Part shown: positions 1 to 8,167 of the stretch, piece after piece
Position numbering within the stretch: the stretch's first letter is position 1
Layout: every line of letters starts with the position of its first letter
DNA from: Streptomyces zaomyceticus
Lineage (GTDB): Bacteria; Actinomycetota; Actinomycetes; Streptomycetales; Streptomycetaceae
Assembly: GCF_014656215.1 (NCBI RefSeq)
Contig: NZ_BNBZ01000023.1
Coordinates: forward strand, 1 to 64,000
Direction: 5' to 3'
DNA: 64,000 nt
The notes under the pieces: model-generated
What the model was told of the DNA's origin: nothing
What the model saw: the letters and a program-made list of their open reading frames with translations, nothing else
The model's database searches: none
Made by a program: the position numbers and the translations under genes

Positions 1-31
1 GGCCCCGGGTGCGGTGATCGCACCCGGGGCC
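1..31 (-). terminator. Perfect 13-bp hairpin downstream of the P-loop membrane protein gene
   Basis: Positions 1-13 and 19-31 are exact reverse complements around a 5-nt loop (gtgat). The hairpin lies 46 bp past the stop of the leftward gene that follows, so it is probably that gene's terminator. There is no T-tract, as is usual in Streptomyces. Confidence 0.75.
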
Positions 32-77
32 GCCCCCGTTCTCCGTGCTGACGGACGTCCCTGCTCCGGTGCGTCCG

Positions 78-2765
78 TCAGGCGGGCGACTCCGAGCCGG
101 TGGACCCGCCGGGGGCCGGGACGCCGCCGAGCGTCGACGAGGCGGAGTTGCTGGGGCTGTTCTCCTCCGTCGTCGGAGCGGTGGTCGGCGGGTCCGTGGT
201 CGGCTGCGGCGGGGTCGTCGTCACCGGCGGCGGGGTCGTCGTCGTGGTCGGCGGCTTGACCGTCGAGGTCGGCGGCTTGGGACCCGTGGTCGTCGGCCGC
301 GGCGGCCGGGTGACCGGGTTCGTCGGCGGGGCCGTCGTCGAGGGCGCCGTCGTGGACGTCGGGCCGCCCGACGACGAGGGGCTGCTGCCGGAGGGGTCCG
401 TCGCACCGGGAGTACCCGAGCTGGACGGGTCCGACGGGGAGCCGCTCCCGGAGGCCGAGGGGTTCGGGGAGCCGGAGCGGGTGGCCGCGCCGGTCCTGCC
501 CGGCTCCCCCGCCTCGCCGTCGTCCGGCTGCTCCTCGTCGTCGAAGCCGTCGTCGGTGGAGCCTTCGGTCGCCGTGCTGTCGGAGGTGACGCGATTGGTG
601 GCCGGGTCCTCGCCGTTGCCGGAGGTGGCACCGAGGGTCACGACGGTGCCGAGGACGGCGACGAGCAGCGCGCCCGCGCCGACGGCGGCGAGATTGCGGC
701 GGGCGCCGCCGATGATGCCGGCCGTGATCCCGGTGAGGCCACCGCTCTTGACGGTGTCGGGACGGGTGTCGGGGCGGGCGATGACGGTCGGGCCCTCGTC
801 GGCGAAGCCGGGGAACGCGGGGAACTTCGCCTGGCCCGGGCGCCCGGGACCACCGGAGAGGGGAGCCGCCTTCACGGCTCCGCCCGGCAGCGGGGCGGTG
901 ACGGGCTCGGGCGCCGACCGCGCGGTGCGGGAGGCGGCGGGGCCGCGCAGGGCGGGGACGCCGCGCGGCGGGGAGACGGGCTCCTCGGGGCGAGCGGGGG
1001 CGGCGTGCTCCCCCGCGAGGTCGGCGACGAGGGCGAGCGCCCGGCGGCCGGCGACGGTGCCGCGCTTGTCGGCGAGCACCCCGCGCATGCCGATGGAGGC
1101 CTCCAGCTCGGCCCGGGCCCGCTCCAGGTTTCCGGAGCAGAGGGCGAGGACGCCGAGCTCGTGGTGGAAGTAGGCCTCCTCGGCGACCTCTCCGGTGAGG
1201 CGGGCGGCCTCCTGCCCGGCGCGCAGGGCGCGCTCCCAGGCGCCCCAGTGCAGCCCGGCGGCGAAGGCGGGGGCGGCGGCGCGGGCGAGGGCCACGGCGG
1301 TGGCGCGGTGTTCGGCGTCGGAGGCGCCGGGGGCCGTCCCTCCCGTGCCGCCGGCGACGAGGACGGAGAGGGAGGCGAGGAGGGCGTCGGACTCGGCGGC
1401 GGCCCGCTCGGGAGTGACGGAGGGGTGCGCGGTCCACCAGGCGTAGTGCTGGGCGACGGTGTGGGCGCGGTCGGCGCCCTCCGTGGCGTACCCCTGGGCG
1501 AGGAGCTGGGTGAGGACCCCGGCGGCGAGCCGGTAGCGGGGGCCGACCGGGGAGAGCAGGCCGCAGGCCATGAGTTCGCCGAGGGCCGCGTCGGCGTGGG
1601 TGTCGCCGACCAGGGCCGGCAGATGGGCCTGGTGGGGGACCTCGCCTCCGAGGGCGACGGCGAAGCGCAGGGCGGTCTGCGCGGAGCGGCTGAGCCGGGA
1701 GGCGAGGAGGGCGGCGGGCGCGGCGCCCTCGCCGAGGCTGGGCAGGGGTATCTCGCGCAGTTCGACGTCGGGGTCGTCGACCCCGTCGAAGGCCGCCGCC
1801 GCGGCGGCCGCGGCGGCGGCGGGATCGGTCGGTCCGAAGGCCTCTTCGAGGGCGCCGAAGGCGTCGAACTCGGCGGGGGTGACGCGCAGCCGGTCGCGCT
1901 GGCGGAGCAGCGCACCGGCCTGGACGAAGCGGAGCGGCAGGCCCTCGGACTCGAACCAGAGGTCGCCGGCCCAGTTGGCCTCGTCGTCGGTGAGGGTGCG
2001 GCCGACCGCGCTCTCCAGGAGCTTGAGGGCGGCGCCGCGGCCGAGGCCGGCCAGGTGGAGTTCCTCCACGTGGGCGTCGGCCGAGGGGGCGGGGACGTCG
2101 GGTGCCGCGGCGAGGAGGAAGGCGCACTCGGGGGCGGCGGCGAGGAGCTCGTCGAGGGCGGCGCCGCCGAACTCCAGGTCGTCGACGACCACGACGGCGC
2201 CGACCTCGCGGAGCCGGTCGAGGAGCGCGGCACGGCCGGGCCGGTGGTCCGGGGCGTACCGGACGGCGACGAAGAGCTCGTGGAGGAGTTCGGGGGCGGT
2301 GCGGTGGTGGCCGGAGAGCCGGACGACTCCGTCGGGGGCGATGTCGGCGCAGTCGGCGGCGACGGCGTCGAGGAGGGCGGTGCGGCCGGATCCCGCGGGG
2401 CCGGTCAGCCGGGCGGAGCGGCCGCGGCCGAGGATGCCGACGAGCCGCTCGCGCTCCTCCTGGCGTTCGAGGAGGGGCAGTGCGGGTGCTACCGGTCCCG
2501 GCGGGACGGGCGGGGCGGCGGCGCGGTCGGCCTCGGCCCGCTCCTCGGGGGTACGGGGGCGGACGGGCGCGGGTTCCTGCCCGGGCGGGCAGGGTTCGAT
2601 CTCGCTGCCGTCGACGGGGTTGACGGTGACGAGCAGGTCGCCGGAGACGAGCCGGACGACGCGGGCACGCGCGGGTGCGGGCGCGGCCGCGCCGCGTCCC
2701 TGGCGGGCTTCGTCGCCCTCGCCGTCGTGTCCGTACTCCTCCGGCCCCCGGTTGATCGGGTCCAT
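78..2765 (-). CDS. P-loop ATPase with a C-terminal membrane anchor and a long Ser/Thr/Pro-rich tail
   Basis: A protein of about 895 aa. Residues 1-95 are charged and low-complexity. A Walker A motif GPAGSGRT lies at about 122-129, followed by a hydrophobic strand ending in VVVVDD (Walker B-like) near 195, as in AAA/STAND regulators. A long helical Ala/Leu-rich region follows, then one transmembrane segment at about 690-715. The last ~180 residues are acidic and then Ser/Thr/Pro-rich and probably face outside. ATG at 2765 is preferred over an in-frame TTG at 2780 because a GGGGGC ribosome site precedes it. No DNA-binding domain was seen. The specific role is unknown; a STAND-like sensor with a wall-spanning tail is an inference. 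Confidence 0.75.
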   Translation of the reverse strand: MDPINRGPEEYGHDGEGDEARQGRGAAAPAPARARVVRLVSGDLLVTVNPVDGSEIEPCPPGQEPAPVRPRTPEERAEADRAAAPPVPPGPVAPALPLLERQEERERLVGILGRGRSARLTGPAGSGRTALLDAVAADCADIAPDGVVRLSGHHRTAPELLHELFVAVRYAPDHRPGRAALLDRLREVGAVVVVDDLEFGGAALDELLAAAPECAFLLAAAPDVPAPSADAHVEELHLAGLGRGAALKLLESAVGRTLTDDEANWAGDLWFESEGLPLRFVQAGALLRQRDRLRVTPAEFDAFGALEEAFGPTDPAAAAAAAAAAFDGVDDPDVELREIPLPSLGEGAAPAALLASRLSRSAQTALRFAVALGGEVPHQAHLPALVGDTHADAALGELMACGLLSPVGPRYRLAAGVLTQLLAQGYATEGADRAHTVAQHYAWWTAHPSVTPERAAAESDALLASLSVLVAGGTGGTAPGASDAEHRATAVALARAAAPAFAAGLHWGAWERALRAGQEAARLTGEVAEEAYFHHELGVLALCSGNLERARAELEASIGMRGVLADKRGTVAGRRALALVADLAGEHAAPARPEEPVSPPRGVPALRGPAASRTARSAPEPVTAPLPGGAVKAAPLSGGPGRPGQAKFPAFPGFADEGPTVIARPDTRPDTVKSGGLTGITAGIIGGARRNLAAVGAGALLVAVLGTVVTLGATSGNGEDPATNRVTSDSTATEGSTDDGFDDEEQPDDGEAGEPGRTGAATRSGSPNPSASGSGSPSDPSSSGTPGATDPSGSSPSSSGGPTSTTAPSTTAPPTNPVTRPPRPTTTGPKPPTSTVKPPTTTTTPPPVTTTPPQPTTDPPTTAPTTEENSPSNSASSTLGGVPAPGGSTGSESPA

Positions 2766-3014
2766 GGTCCAAGCCCCCAAGAAGCGGTGTCCGGTGCCCG
2801 CCGGGTGGGTCCGTCAATGTGCAGGCGACCGAACCCTAGACCGTGGTCAGGCGGTCGGGAACAGCTGGGGTGCCCCGGAGACCAAGACGTCACGGTCTTG
2901 TGAGGATTGAGTGTGACGCCTGGATCACACAGCTGCTTCACACGCACGCCGGTCCCGGCCGTCCCGCCGGACCCGTGGGTTCCTGTTCGTCCCGTACGTT
3001 CCCGGCCGGGGGCA

Positions 3015-3035
3015 CCCCGGGTGTCACACCCGGGG
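3015..3035 (-). terminator. Hairpin overlapping the stop codon of the STAS gene
   Basis: ccccgggtgt at 3015-3024 is mirrored by acacccgggg at 3026-3035, and the stop codon (3024-3026) lies inside the loop. A terminator for the STAS gene is likely but compact. Confidence 0.5.
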
Positions 3036-3347
3036 CAGGGACTCCAGGGCGAGGCCGCCCTCGATGGCGAGGATGCGGTGCAGCCGGGTGGCGACGAGGA
3101 GTCTCTGCATCTGGGGCGGCACCCCGCGCAGGACGAGCCGCCGTCCGCAGCGGCCGGCCCGGCGGTGGGCACCCATGATCACGCCGAGTCCGGTCGCGTC
3201 CCAGGAGTCGAGGCCGGTCAGGTCGAGCACCAGGTCGCCGACTCCGTCGTCGACGGCCGAGTGCAGGACCGTACGGGCGTCCGCCGCGCTGCGGACGTCG
3301 AGGCGGCCCCCGACGACCAGCTCGACATGGTCGCCCCTGATGTGCAT
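3024..3347 (-). CDS. STAS-domain anti-sigma factor antagonist
   Basis: A 107-aa single STAS domain, the usual size for SpoIIAA/RsbV/BldG-like partner-switching proteins, which bind anti-sigma kinases and release sigma factors. The start MHIRGD (3347) puts the first beta strand right after the initiator. The conserved phosphosite loop reads DATGLG where SpoIIAA has DSSGLG, so the phosphorylatable residue would be Thr. The gene stands alone, with no anti-sigma kinase or sigma gene next to it, so its partner must be elsewhere. Family assignment is firm; the pathway is not known from this window. Confidence 0.85.
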   Translation of the reverse strand: MHIRGDHVELVVGGRLDVRSAADARTVLHSAVDDGVGDLVLDLTGLDSWDATGLGVIMGAHRRAGRCGRRLVLRGVPPQMQRLLVATRLHRILAIEGGLALESLPRV

Positions 3348-3473
3348 ATGCGCTCCCCGAGAGTGCTCCGTCTTCGCAACAACTGACTGCCGCACCGGCA
3401 GAAGCGTTGCGCCTTGTCAGCGAACCGGTACCGAAATTCACCCCACGGGGTGATGCGGGGTGGCGGGTACGGC

Positions 3474-4322
3474 TCAGTACTTGTAGAAGCCCTGCCCGCT
3501 CTTGCGGCCGATGTCACCCGCGTCCACCATCCGGCGCATCGCTTCGGGCACCGCGAACTTCTCGTCCTGGGACTCGGTGTAGATGTTGTTGGCCGCGTTC
3601 ACCAGGATGTCGATGCCGGTGAGGTCGGCGGTGGCGAGCGGGCCCATGGCGTGGCCGAAGCCGAGCTTGCAGGCGATGTCGATGTCCTCGGCGGTGGCGA
3701 CGCCCGACTCGTGGAGCTTGGCGGCCTCGACGACGAGGGCCGAGATGAGGCGGGTGGTGACGAAGCCGGCGACGTCGCGGTTGACGACGATGCAGGTCTT
3801 GCCGACGGACTCGGCGAACTCCCGAGCGGCGGCGAGGGTCTCGTCGCTGGTCTTGTAGCCGCGGACGAGCTCGACGAGCTGCATCATCGGGACCGGCGAG
3901 AAGAAGTGGACGCCGACGACGGACTCGGGGCGCCCGGTCACCGCGGCGATCTTGGTGATCGGGATCGCGGAGGTGTTGGAGGCGAGGACCGCGCCGTCCT
4001 TGACGACCTTGTCGAGCGAGCGGAAGATCTCGTGCTTCACGTCGAGGTTCTCGAAGACGGCCTCGACGACGATGTCGGCGTCGGCGACGGCCTCGAGCTC
4101 GGTGGTGGCGGTGATCCGGCCGAGGGCGGCCTCGGCGGCGGCGGCGTCCAGCTTGCCCTTCGCGACGAACCGGTCGTACGACGCCTTGATGCCGTCGGTG
4201 CCCCGGGTGAGGGCGGCGTCGGTGACGTCACGCAGGACGACGTCCCAGCCCGCCTGTGCCGAGACCTGTGCGATGCCGGACCCCATGAGTCCGGCCCCGA
4301 TGACGGCGAGCTTCCTGGCCAC
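3474..4322 (-). CDS. 3-hydroxybutyryl-CoA (3-hydroxyacyl-CoA) dehydrogenase
   Basis: 282 aa, the normal length for the short single-function enzyme. It starts with a Rossmann NAD site, GAGLMGSGIAQ at residues 8-18. It carries the family's catalytic His region GVHFFSPVPMMQLVE near residue 140 and the helical C-terminal dimerisation domain with ending KSGQGFYKY. It would oxidise (S)-3-hydroxybutyryl-CoA to acetoacetyl-CoA with NAD+, in butyrate or fatty-acid metabolism. It is monocistronic and leftward. The substrate chain length cannot be read from sequence. Confidence 0.93.
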   Translation of the reverse strand: MARKLAVIGAGLMGSGIAQVSAQAGWDVVLRDVTDAALTRGTDGIKASYDRFVAKGKLDAAAAEAALGRITATTELEAVADADIVVEAVFENLDVKHEIFRSLDKVVKDGAVLASNTSAIPITKIAAVTGRPESVVGVHFFSPVPMMQLVELVRGYKTSDETLAAAREFAESVGKTCIVVNRDVAGFVTTRLISALVVEAAKLHESGVATAEDIDIACKLGFGHAMGPLATADLTGIDILVNAANNIYTESQDEKFAVPEAMRRMVDAGDIGRKSGQGFYKY

Positions 4323-4563
4323 GATGTTCCACCCCTTAACGCCTGTTCACTTCTGGCTCTCCGGCGGAGATTAGCGGTCGGGAGGCGCCATGTGACCGCG
4401 AAGTAATGCGCGTCACGCCCTGTTTGACGGACGTCACACTCACAACACCCCCCAGCGCCCCGTTCGGGCGCCCCCGGCGCGCCGTACGCCCCCGGGGGGT
4501 ATGTGATCGAGCGCACCTCGCCGAGGCCACCGCCCGGGAGCGGCCGCCCTCGCGCGGGGCGAG

Positions 4564-5211
4564 TCAGCCCTCCCGCACCGCGTAGCCGAGGACCCTGTCG
4601 CTCAGCAGCTCCTCGATCTCGTCGAGGAGCACGAGGGCCTCGCGGGAGACGGTGGTCGCCCTGCCGCCGGCGGTCATCTCGCGGGTGATGTAGCCGACGA
4701 CGGTGCTCTCGATCCAGGCGAGCTGCCCGCCGACGAGCAGCGGCAGCGGGTCCTCGGCGGGTGCGCCGGTCTCCTCGCGGAGGGTGGCGACGACGGCGTC
4801 CTGGACCTGCTGCTGGAGGTGGAAGAGCCGGGCCTTGAGGGTGGGGGCGTGCTCGATGACGTTCATGAAGGCGTCGAAGCCGTCCATGAGTCCGTACGCG
4901 GGTGAGACCGCCCCGATGTCCTGGCGGAGTTCGCGCAGGACGGCGCGGGCGGCGGACTCCCCGCGGTCGCGGCCGCGGATCATCCGGGCGAGGCGCTGGG
5001 TGACGCCGTCCATCCGGTCGAGGAAGAGGTCCTCCTTGGCCGGGAAGTAGTTGTAGACGGTGTTGACGGAGACGTCCGCCGCCTCGGCGACGTCCGCGAC
5101 GGTCACATGGACGAAGCCGCGCTCCAGGAAGAGCCCGGTCGCGATGTCGGAGATCCGCTGCTTCGTCTCGCGCTTCTTGCGTTCCCTGAGTCCCTCGGCC
5201 ATGCGCCTCAT
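4564..5211 (-). CDS. TetR-family repressor, divergent from the ABC exporter genes
   Basis: About 215 aa. An N-terminal TetR helix-turn-helix covers residues ~10-55, with the typical VADVAEAADVSVNTVYNYFP motif region, followed by a helical ligand-binding domain. ATG 5211 is used; 5202 is an alternative. An upstream extension to 5256 is unlikely because it would run through the operator. The gene is transcribed away from an ABC ATPase/permease pair and shares an 80-bp intergenic region containing repeats, so local repression of the exporter and autorepression are inferred. The inducing ligand is unknown. Confidence 0.88.
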   Translation of the reverse strand: MRRMAEGLRERKKRETKQRISDIATGLFLERGFVHVTVADVAEAADVSVNTVYNYFPAKEDLFLDRMDGVTQRLARMIRGRDRGESAARAVLRELRQDIGAVSPAYGLMDGFDAFMNVIEHAPTLKARLFHLQQQVQDAVVATLREETGAPAEDPLPLLVGGQLAWIESTVVGYITREMTAGGRATTVSREALVLLDEIEELLSDRVLGYAVREG

Positions 5212-5223
5212 CCTAGGCTCCCT

Positions 5224-5265
5224 GAAATTTCGGTGCCCATGAAATTTTGGTGACATTGCAAAATT
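5224..5265. promoter_or_regulatory. Likely TetR operator and divergent promoter region
   Basis: An AT-rich stretch unlike its surroundings. It has two near-identical 12-mers, gaaatttcggtg (5224-5235) and gaaattttggtg (5241-5252), spaced 17 bp apart. It also has an inverted pair aattttg (5243-5249) / caaaatt (5259-5265). It lies between the divergent TetR and ABC genes, the expected place for a TetR operator. Confidence 0.6.
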
Positions 5266-5291
5266 GTAGTGACTCTGTTTTTGTAGTCGTC

Positions 5292-6065
5292 ATGCCCATC
5301 ATCAGTACGGCCGGGCTCGCCCGGACCTTCACCACGAAGAACGGCCCCGTGGAGGCCGTCCGCGGGATCGACCTCACCGTCCGGCCCGCCGAGATCCTCG
5401 GACTCCTCGGGCCCAACGGCGCCGGCAAGACCACCACCCTCCGGATGCTCACCACGCTCCTCCCGCCCACCTCCGGCGCCGCCACCGTCGCCGGCCACGA
5501 CCTCGTACGGGACCCCGCCGCCGTCCGCCGCCGCATCGGATACGTCGCCCAGTCCGGCGGCCTCGACCCCCAGGAGACCGTCCGCTCCGAGCTCGTCCTC
5601 CAGGGCCGTCTGTACGGCATGAACCGCACCGAAGCGACGGCCCGCACCGAGGAGCTCGCGGCCGACCTCGGACTCACCGAACTCCTCGACCGCCCGACCC
5701 CCGCGCTCTCCGGCGGCCAGCGCCGCCGGCTCGACCTCGCGATGGGGCTCACCCACCGGCCGGAGATCCTCTTCCTCGACGAGCCGACGACCGGCCTCGA
5801 CCCCGGCAGCCGCGCCGACCTGTGGGCCCTGGTGCGGCGGCTGCGCGACGAGCACGGCACCACCGTCGTCCTCACCACCCACTACCTGGACGAGGCCGAC
5901 GCCCTCGCCGACCGCCTGGTGATCGTCGACCGGGGCACGGTCGTCGCCGAGGACACCCCCGCCGCCCTCAAGGCCGCCCACGGCGCGGCCACCCTCCAGG
6001 ACGCCTTCCTCGCCGTCACCGGGCGCGCCCCCGCCCCCGCCGACACCACCCCCGTAGCCGTCTAG
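5292..6065 (+). CDS. ABC transporter ATP-binding protein, DrrA/multidrug type
   Basis: About 257 aa, start MPIISTAGLARTF. Visible motifs are Walker A GPNGAGKTT (~45), ABC signature LSGGQRRRLDLAM (~146), Walker B EILFLDEPTTGLDPGSR and a switch His in LTTHYLDEADALADR. This is the DrrA-like exporter subfamily that pairs with a separate six-helix permease. The permease gene begins 29 bp downstream, and the upstream TetR gene suggests drug- or metabolite-inducible export. The start lies close to the operator region, so the 5' leader must be very short. Confidence 0.93.
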   Translation: MPIISTAGLARTFTTKNGPVEAVRGIDLTVRPAEILGLLGPNGAGKTTTLRMLTTLLPPTSGAATVAGHDLVRDPAAVRRRIGYVAQSGGLDPQETVRSELVLQGRLYGMNRTEATARTEELAADLGLTELLDRPTPALSGGQRRRLDLAMGLTHRPEILFLDEPTTGLDPGSRADLWALVRRLRDEHGTTVVLTTHYLDEADALADRLVIVDRGTVVAEDTPAALKAAHGAATLQDAFLAVTGRAPAPADTTPVAV

Positions 6066-6094
6066 ACCCGGCCACCCAGCCCCCAGGACATCCG

Positions 6095-6844
6095 ATGCTT
6101 CTCCGCGACACGGCGCTGCTCTTCGGGCGCTACGCCCGCCAGACCCTGCGCTCCCCGTTCCAGATCTTCTTCGGCGCCCTGATGCCGCTGCTCTACCTGT
6201 TCTTCTTCGGACCGCTGCTCACCGGACTCCCGCTGGGCCGCGAGGGCGACTCCTGGCAGATCCTCGTCCCCGGACTCCTGCTCCAACTCGGCCTCTTCGG
6301 AGCCTCGTTCGCCGGCTTCTCGATCATCATGGAAAAGAACTGGGGGGTCTTCGACCGGATGCGCGTCACCCCGGTGAGCAGGCTCGCCCTGCTGCTCGGC
6401 CGGGTCCTGCGGGACGCCGCGCTCTTCGTCCTCCAGGCGGTACTGCTCGTCCTGGCGGCCCTGCCGATGGGCCTCAGGGCGCCGCTCACCGGCATCCTCA
6501 TCGGCTTCGGCTTCGTGGCGCTGCTGTCGGTGGCGCTGGCCTCGCTCTCGTACGCCCTCGCCCTCAGGCTGCGCACCCCGCAGGAGTTCGGGCCCGCGAT
6601 CAACACGCTCGCGATGCCGGCGATGCTGCTGTCCGGCCTGATGCTGCCGATGGCCCTCGCCCCCGGCTGGCTCGACGTCCTCTCGCGCCTGATGCCGTTC
6701 CGCTATCTGGTGGACGCGGTCCGGGAGGCGTACATCGGCCACTACACGACACCGACCCTGCTGTACGGGGTGCTCGTCGCCCTCGCGGTCGCCGCGGCCG
6801 CCGTGACGGTGGGCACACGGACGTTCCGGAAGGCCGGCGCGTAA
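6095..6844 (+). CDS. ABC-2 type exporter permease
   Basis: 249 aa with about six hydrophobic segments and the ABC2_membrane pattern. A cytoplasmic N-terminus (LLFGRYARQTLRSP) precedes helix 1. The loop 'FDRMRVTPVSR', with its conserved Arg-Met-Pro pattern, comes after helix 2, and a late 'LMPFRYLVDAVREAYIG' region precedes the last helix. It is the membrane half of the exporter with the ATPase encoded 29 bp upstream. ATG 6095 has a CCAGGA ribosome site. The transported compound is unknown. Confidence 0.92.
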   Translation: MLLRDTALLFGRYARQTLRSPFQIFFGALMPLLYLFFFGPLLTGLPLGREGDSWQILVPGLLLQLGLFGASFAGFSIIMEKNWGVFDRMRVTPVSRLALLLGRVLRDAALFVLQAVLLVLAALPMGLRAPLTGILIGFGFVALLSVALASLSYALALRLRTPQEFGPAINTLAMPAMLLSGLMLPMALAPGWLDVLSRLMPFRYLVDAVREAYIGHYTTPTLLYGVLVALAVAAAAVTVGTRTFRKAGA

Positions 6845-6857
6845 CTAGGCTGGGCCC

Positions 6858-7430
6858 ATGGTCAATCTGACGCGCATCTACACCCGTACCGGCGACCAGG
6901 GCACCACGGCGCTCGGCGACATGAGCCGGACCGCCAAGACGGATCTGCGGATCTCGGCCTACGCCGACGCCAACGAGGCCAACGCCGCCATCGGTACGGC
7001 CGTCGCCCTCGGCCGGCTCGACGAGGAGGTCGTGAAGGTCCTCGTCCGGGTCCAGAACGACCTCTTCGACGTGGGCGCGGACCTGTGCACACCGGTGGTG
7101 GAGGACCCGAAGTACCCGCCGCTGCGGGTCGAGCAGAGTTATGTCGACAAGCTGGAGGCGGACTGCGACCGCTTCCTGGAGGAGCTCGAGAAGCTGCGCT
7201 CCTTCATCCTGCCGGGCGGCACGCCCGGCGCGGCGCTGCTGCACCAGGCGTGCACGGTGGTCCGGCGGGCGGAGCGCTCCACCTGGGCGGCCCTCGAGGT
7301 GCACGGCGAGACGATGAACACGCTGACCGCCACGTACCTCAACCGCCTCTCAGACCTGCTCTTCATCCTTGCCCGCACGGCGAACAAGGAGGTCGGGGAC
7401 GTGCTCTGGGTCCCGGGCGGGGACCGCTGA
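6858..7430 (+). CDS. Cob(I)yrinic acid a,c-diamide / cobalamin adenosyltransferase, PduO type
   Basis: 190 aa. The N-terminus RIYTRTGDQGTTALGD is the ATP-binding signature of PduO-type ATP:cob(I)alamin adenosyltransferases. TVVRRAERS (~135) and LNRLSDLLFILAR (~162) supply the remaining conserved Arg/Asp contacts. It makes adenosylcobalamin from cob(I)alamin and ATP. It begins 13 bp after the permease gene and may share its transcript. Its last 81 bp overlap the 3' end of the convergent membrane-protein gene, an unusually long overlap. Confidence 0.95.
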   Translation: MVNLTRIYTRTGDQGTTALGDMSRTAKTDLRISAYADANEANAAIGTAVALGRLDEEVVKVLVRVQNDLFDVGADLCTPVVEDPKYPPLRVEQSYVDKLEADCDRFLEELEKLRSFILPGGTPGAALLHQACTVVRRAERSTWAALEVHGETMNTLTATYLNRLSDLLFILARTANKEVGDVLWVPGGDR

Positions 7431-8030
7431 GTCGTCCTTGCGGGCCGGAGCGCCGCCCTTGCGCGCCAAGGCACCGTCCTCGGCGGAGTCCTCGCCCTCC
7501 GGGGCCTTCTTCGGCCAGATCGCGTAGCTGAGCGCGATCAGGCCGTGGATGCCGGCGGCCCGCCAGGCGACGAAGATCCAGCCGTACAGCCCGTCGGTGT
7601 TCCCGTCGCCGCCGACGTACCGGGCCGCCAGGAGCAGCAGAGCCGAGGCGACGGCCGCCGCGACCACCGAGCCGAGCCAGACCGCGCCCTCGTGGCGCGC
7701 TCGGGCCATGCCGTACCGCGGCGGCTTCCTCGGCGGCGGGGCGCCGCCGAAGCGGTGGGCCGCGTGTCCGTCGAGCCACTTCACCGTGCGGTGGCCGTGG
7801 CCGACCGTGTAGCCGATGTAGAGGGCGGCGAGGCCGTGCTTCCAGCTGGGGTCCGCGCCGTTCTTGAGGTCGATCGCGGTGACGACCAGGAGCAGGACCT
7901 CCAGGAGCGGCTCGCACAGCAGCAGAGCCATACCCGTCCGGGGCATCCTCAGGAGGTAGCGGGTGGCGAGGCCGGCGGCCAGGAGGACCCAGAAGCCGAC
8001 CTCGCAGACGATGATCAGCGTGACGATCAC
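7350..8030 (-). CDS. Multispanning membrane protein of unknown function
   Basis: 226 aa with about five hydrophobic helices: two at the start, one near residue 65, and two between 115 and 170. A charged hydrophilic tail of ~50 residues (Glu/Asp/Lys/Arg-rich) follows. It resembles a conserved actinobacterial integral membrane protein with no assigned activity. The tail is encoded antisense to the end of the adenosyltransferase gene (7350-7430), which may explain its low-complexity composition. No partner gene is evident. Confidence 0.75.
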   Translation of the reverse strand: MIVTLIIVCEVGFWVLLAAGLATRYLLRMPRTGMALLLCEPLLEVLLLVVTAIDLKNGADPSWKHGLAALYIGYTVGHGHRTVKWLDGHAAHRFGGAPPPRKPPRYGMARARHEGAVWLGSVVAAAVASALLLLAARYVGGDGNTDGLYGWIFVAWRAAGIHGLIALSYAIWPKKAPEGEDSAEDGALARKGGAPARKDDSAVPARDPEHVPDLLVRRAGKDEEQV

Positions 8031-8167
8031 GACGGTTCCCCTTTCGGTTCCCCCTCAGCGTCCCGTGGCATCCGGCCCGATACGTCGTCGCGGGTGACGA
8101 CGTACGCCTACATCCTTCGACGGAGGGACGGATCGGCCCGGACGAGGAGGTCGGGGCGGGTGCGGGC

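Noticed and set aside
45..2910. Long open frames on the plus strand opposite the P-loop gene
   Set aside because: They are Gly/Arg/Pro low-complexity shadows created by high GC; the minus-strand frame has Walker motifs, a membrane helix and codon bias.
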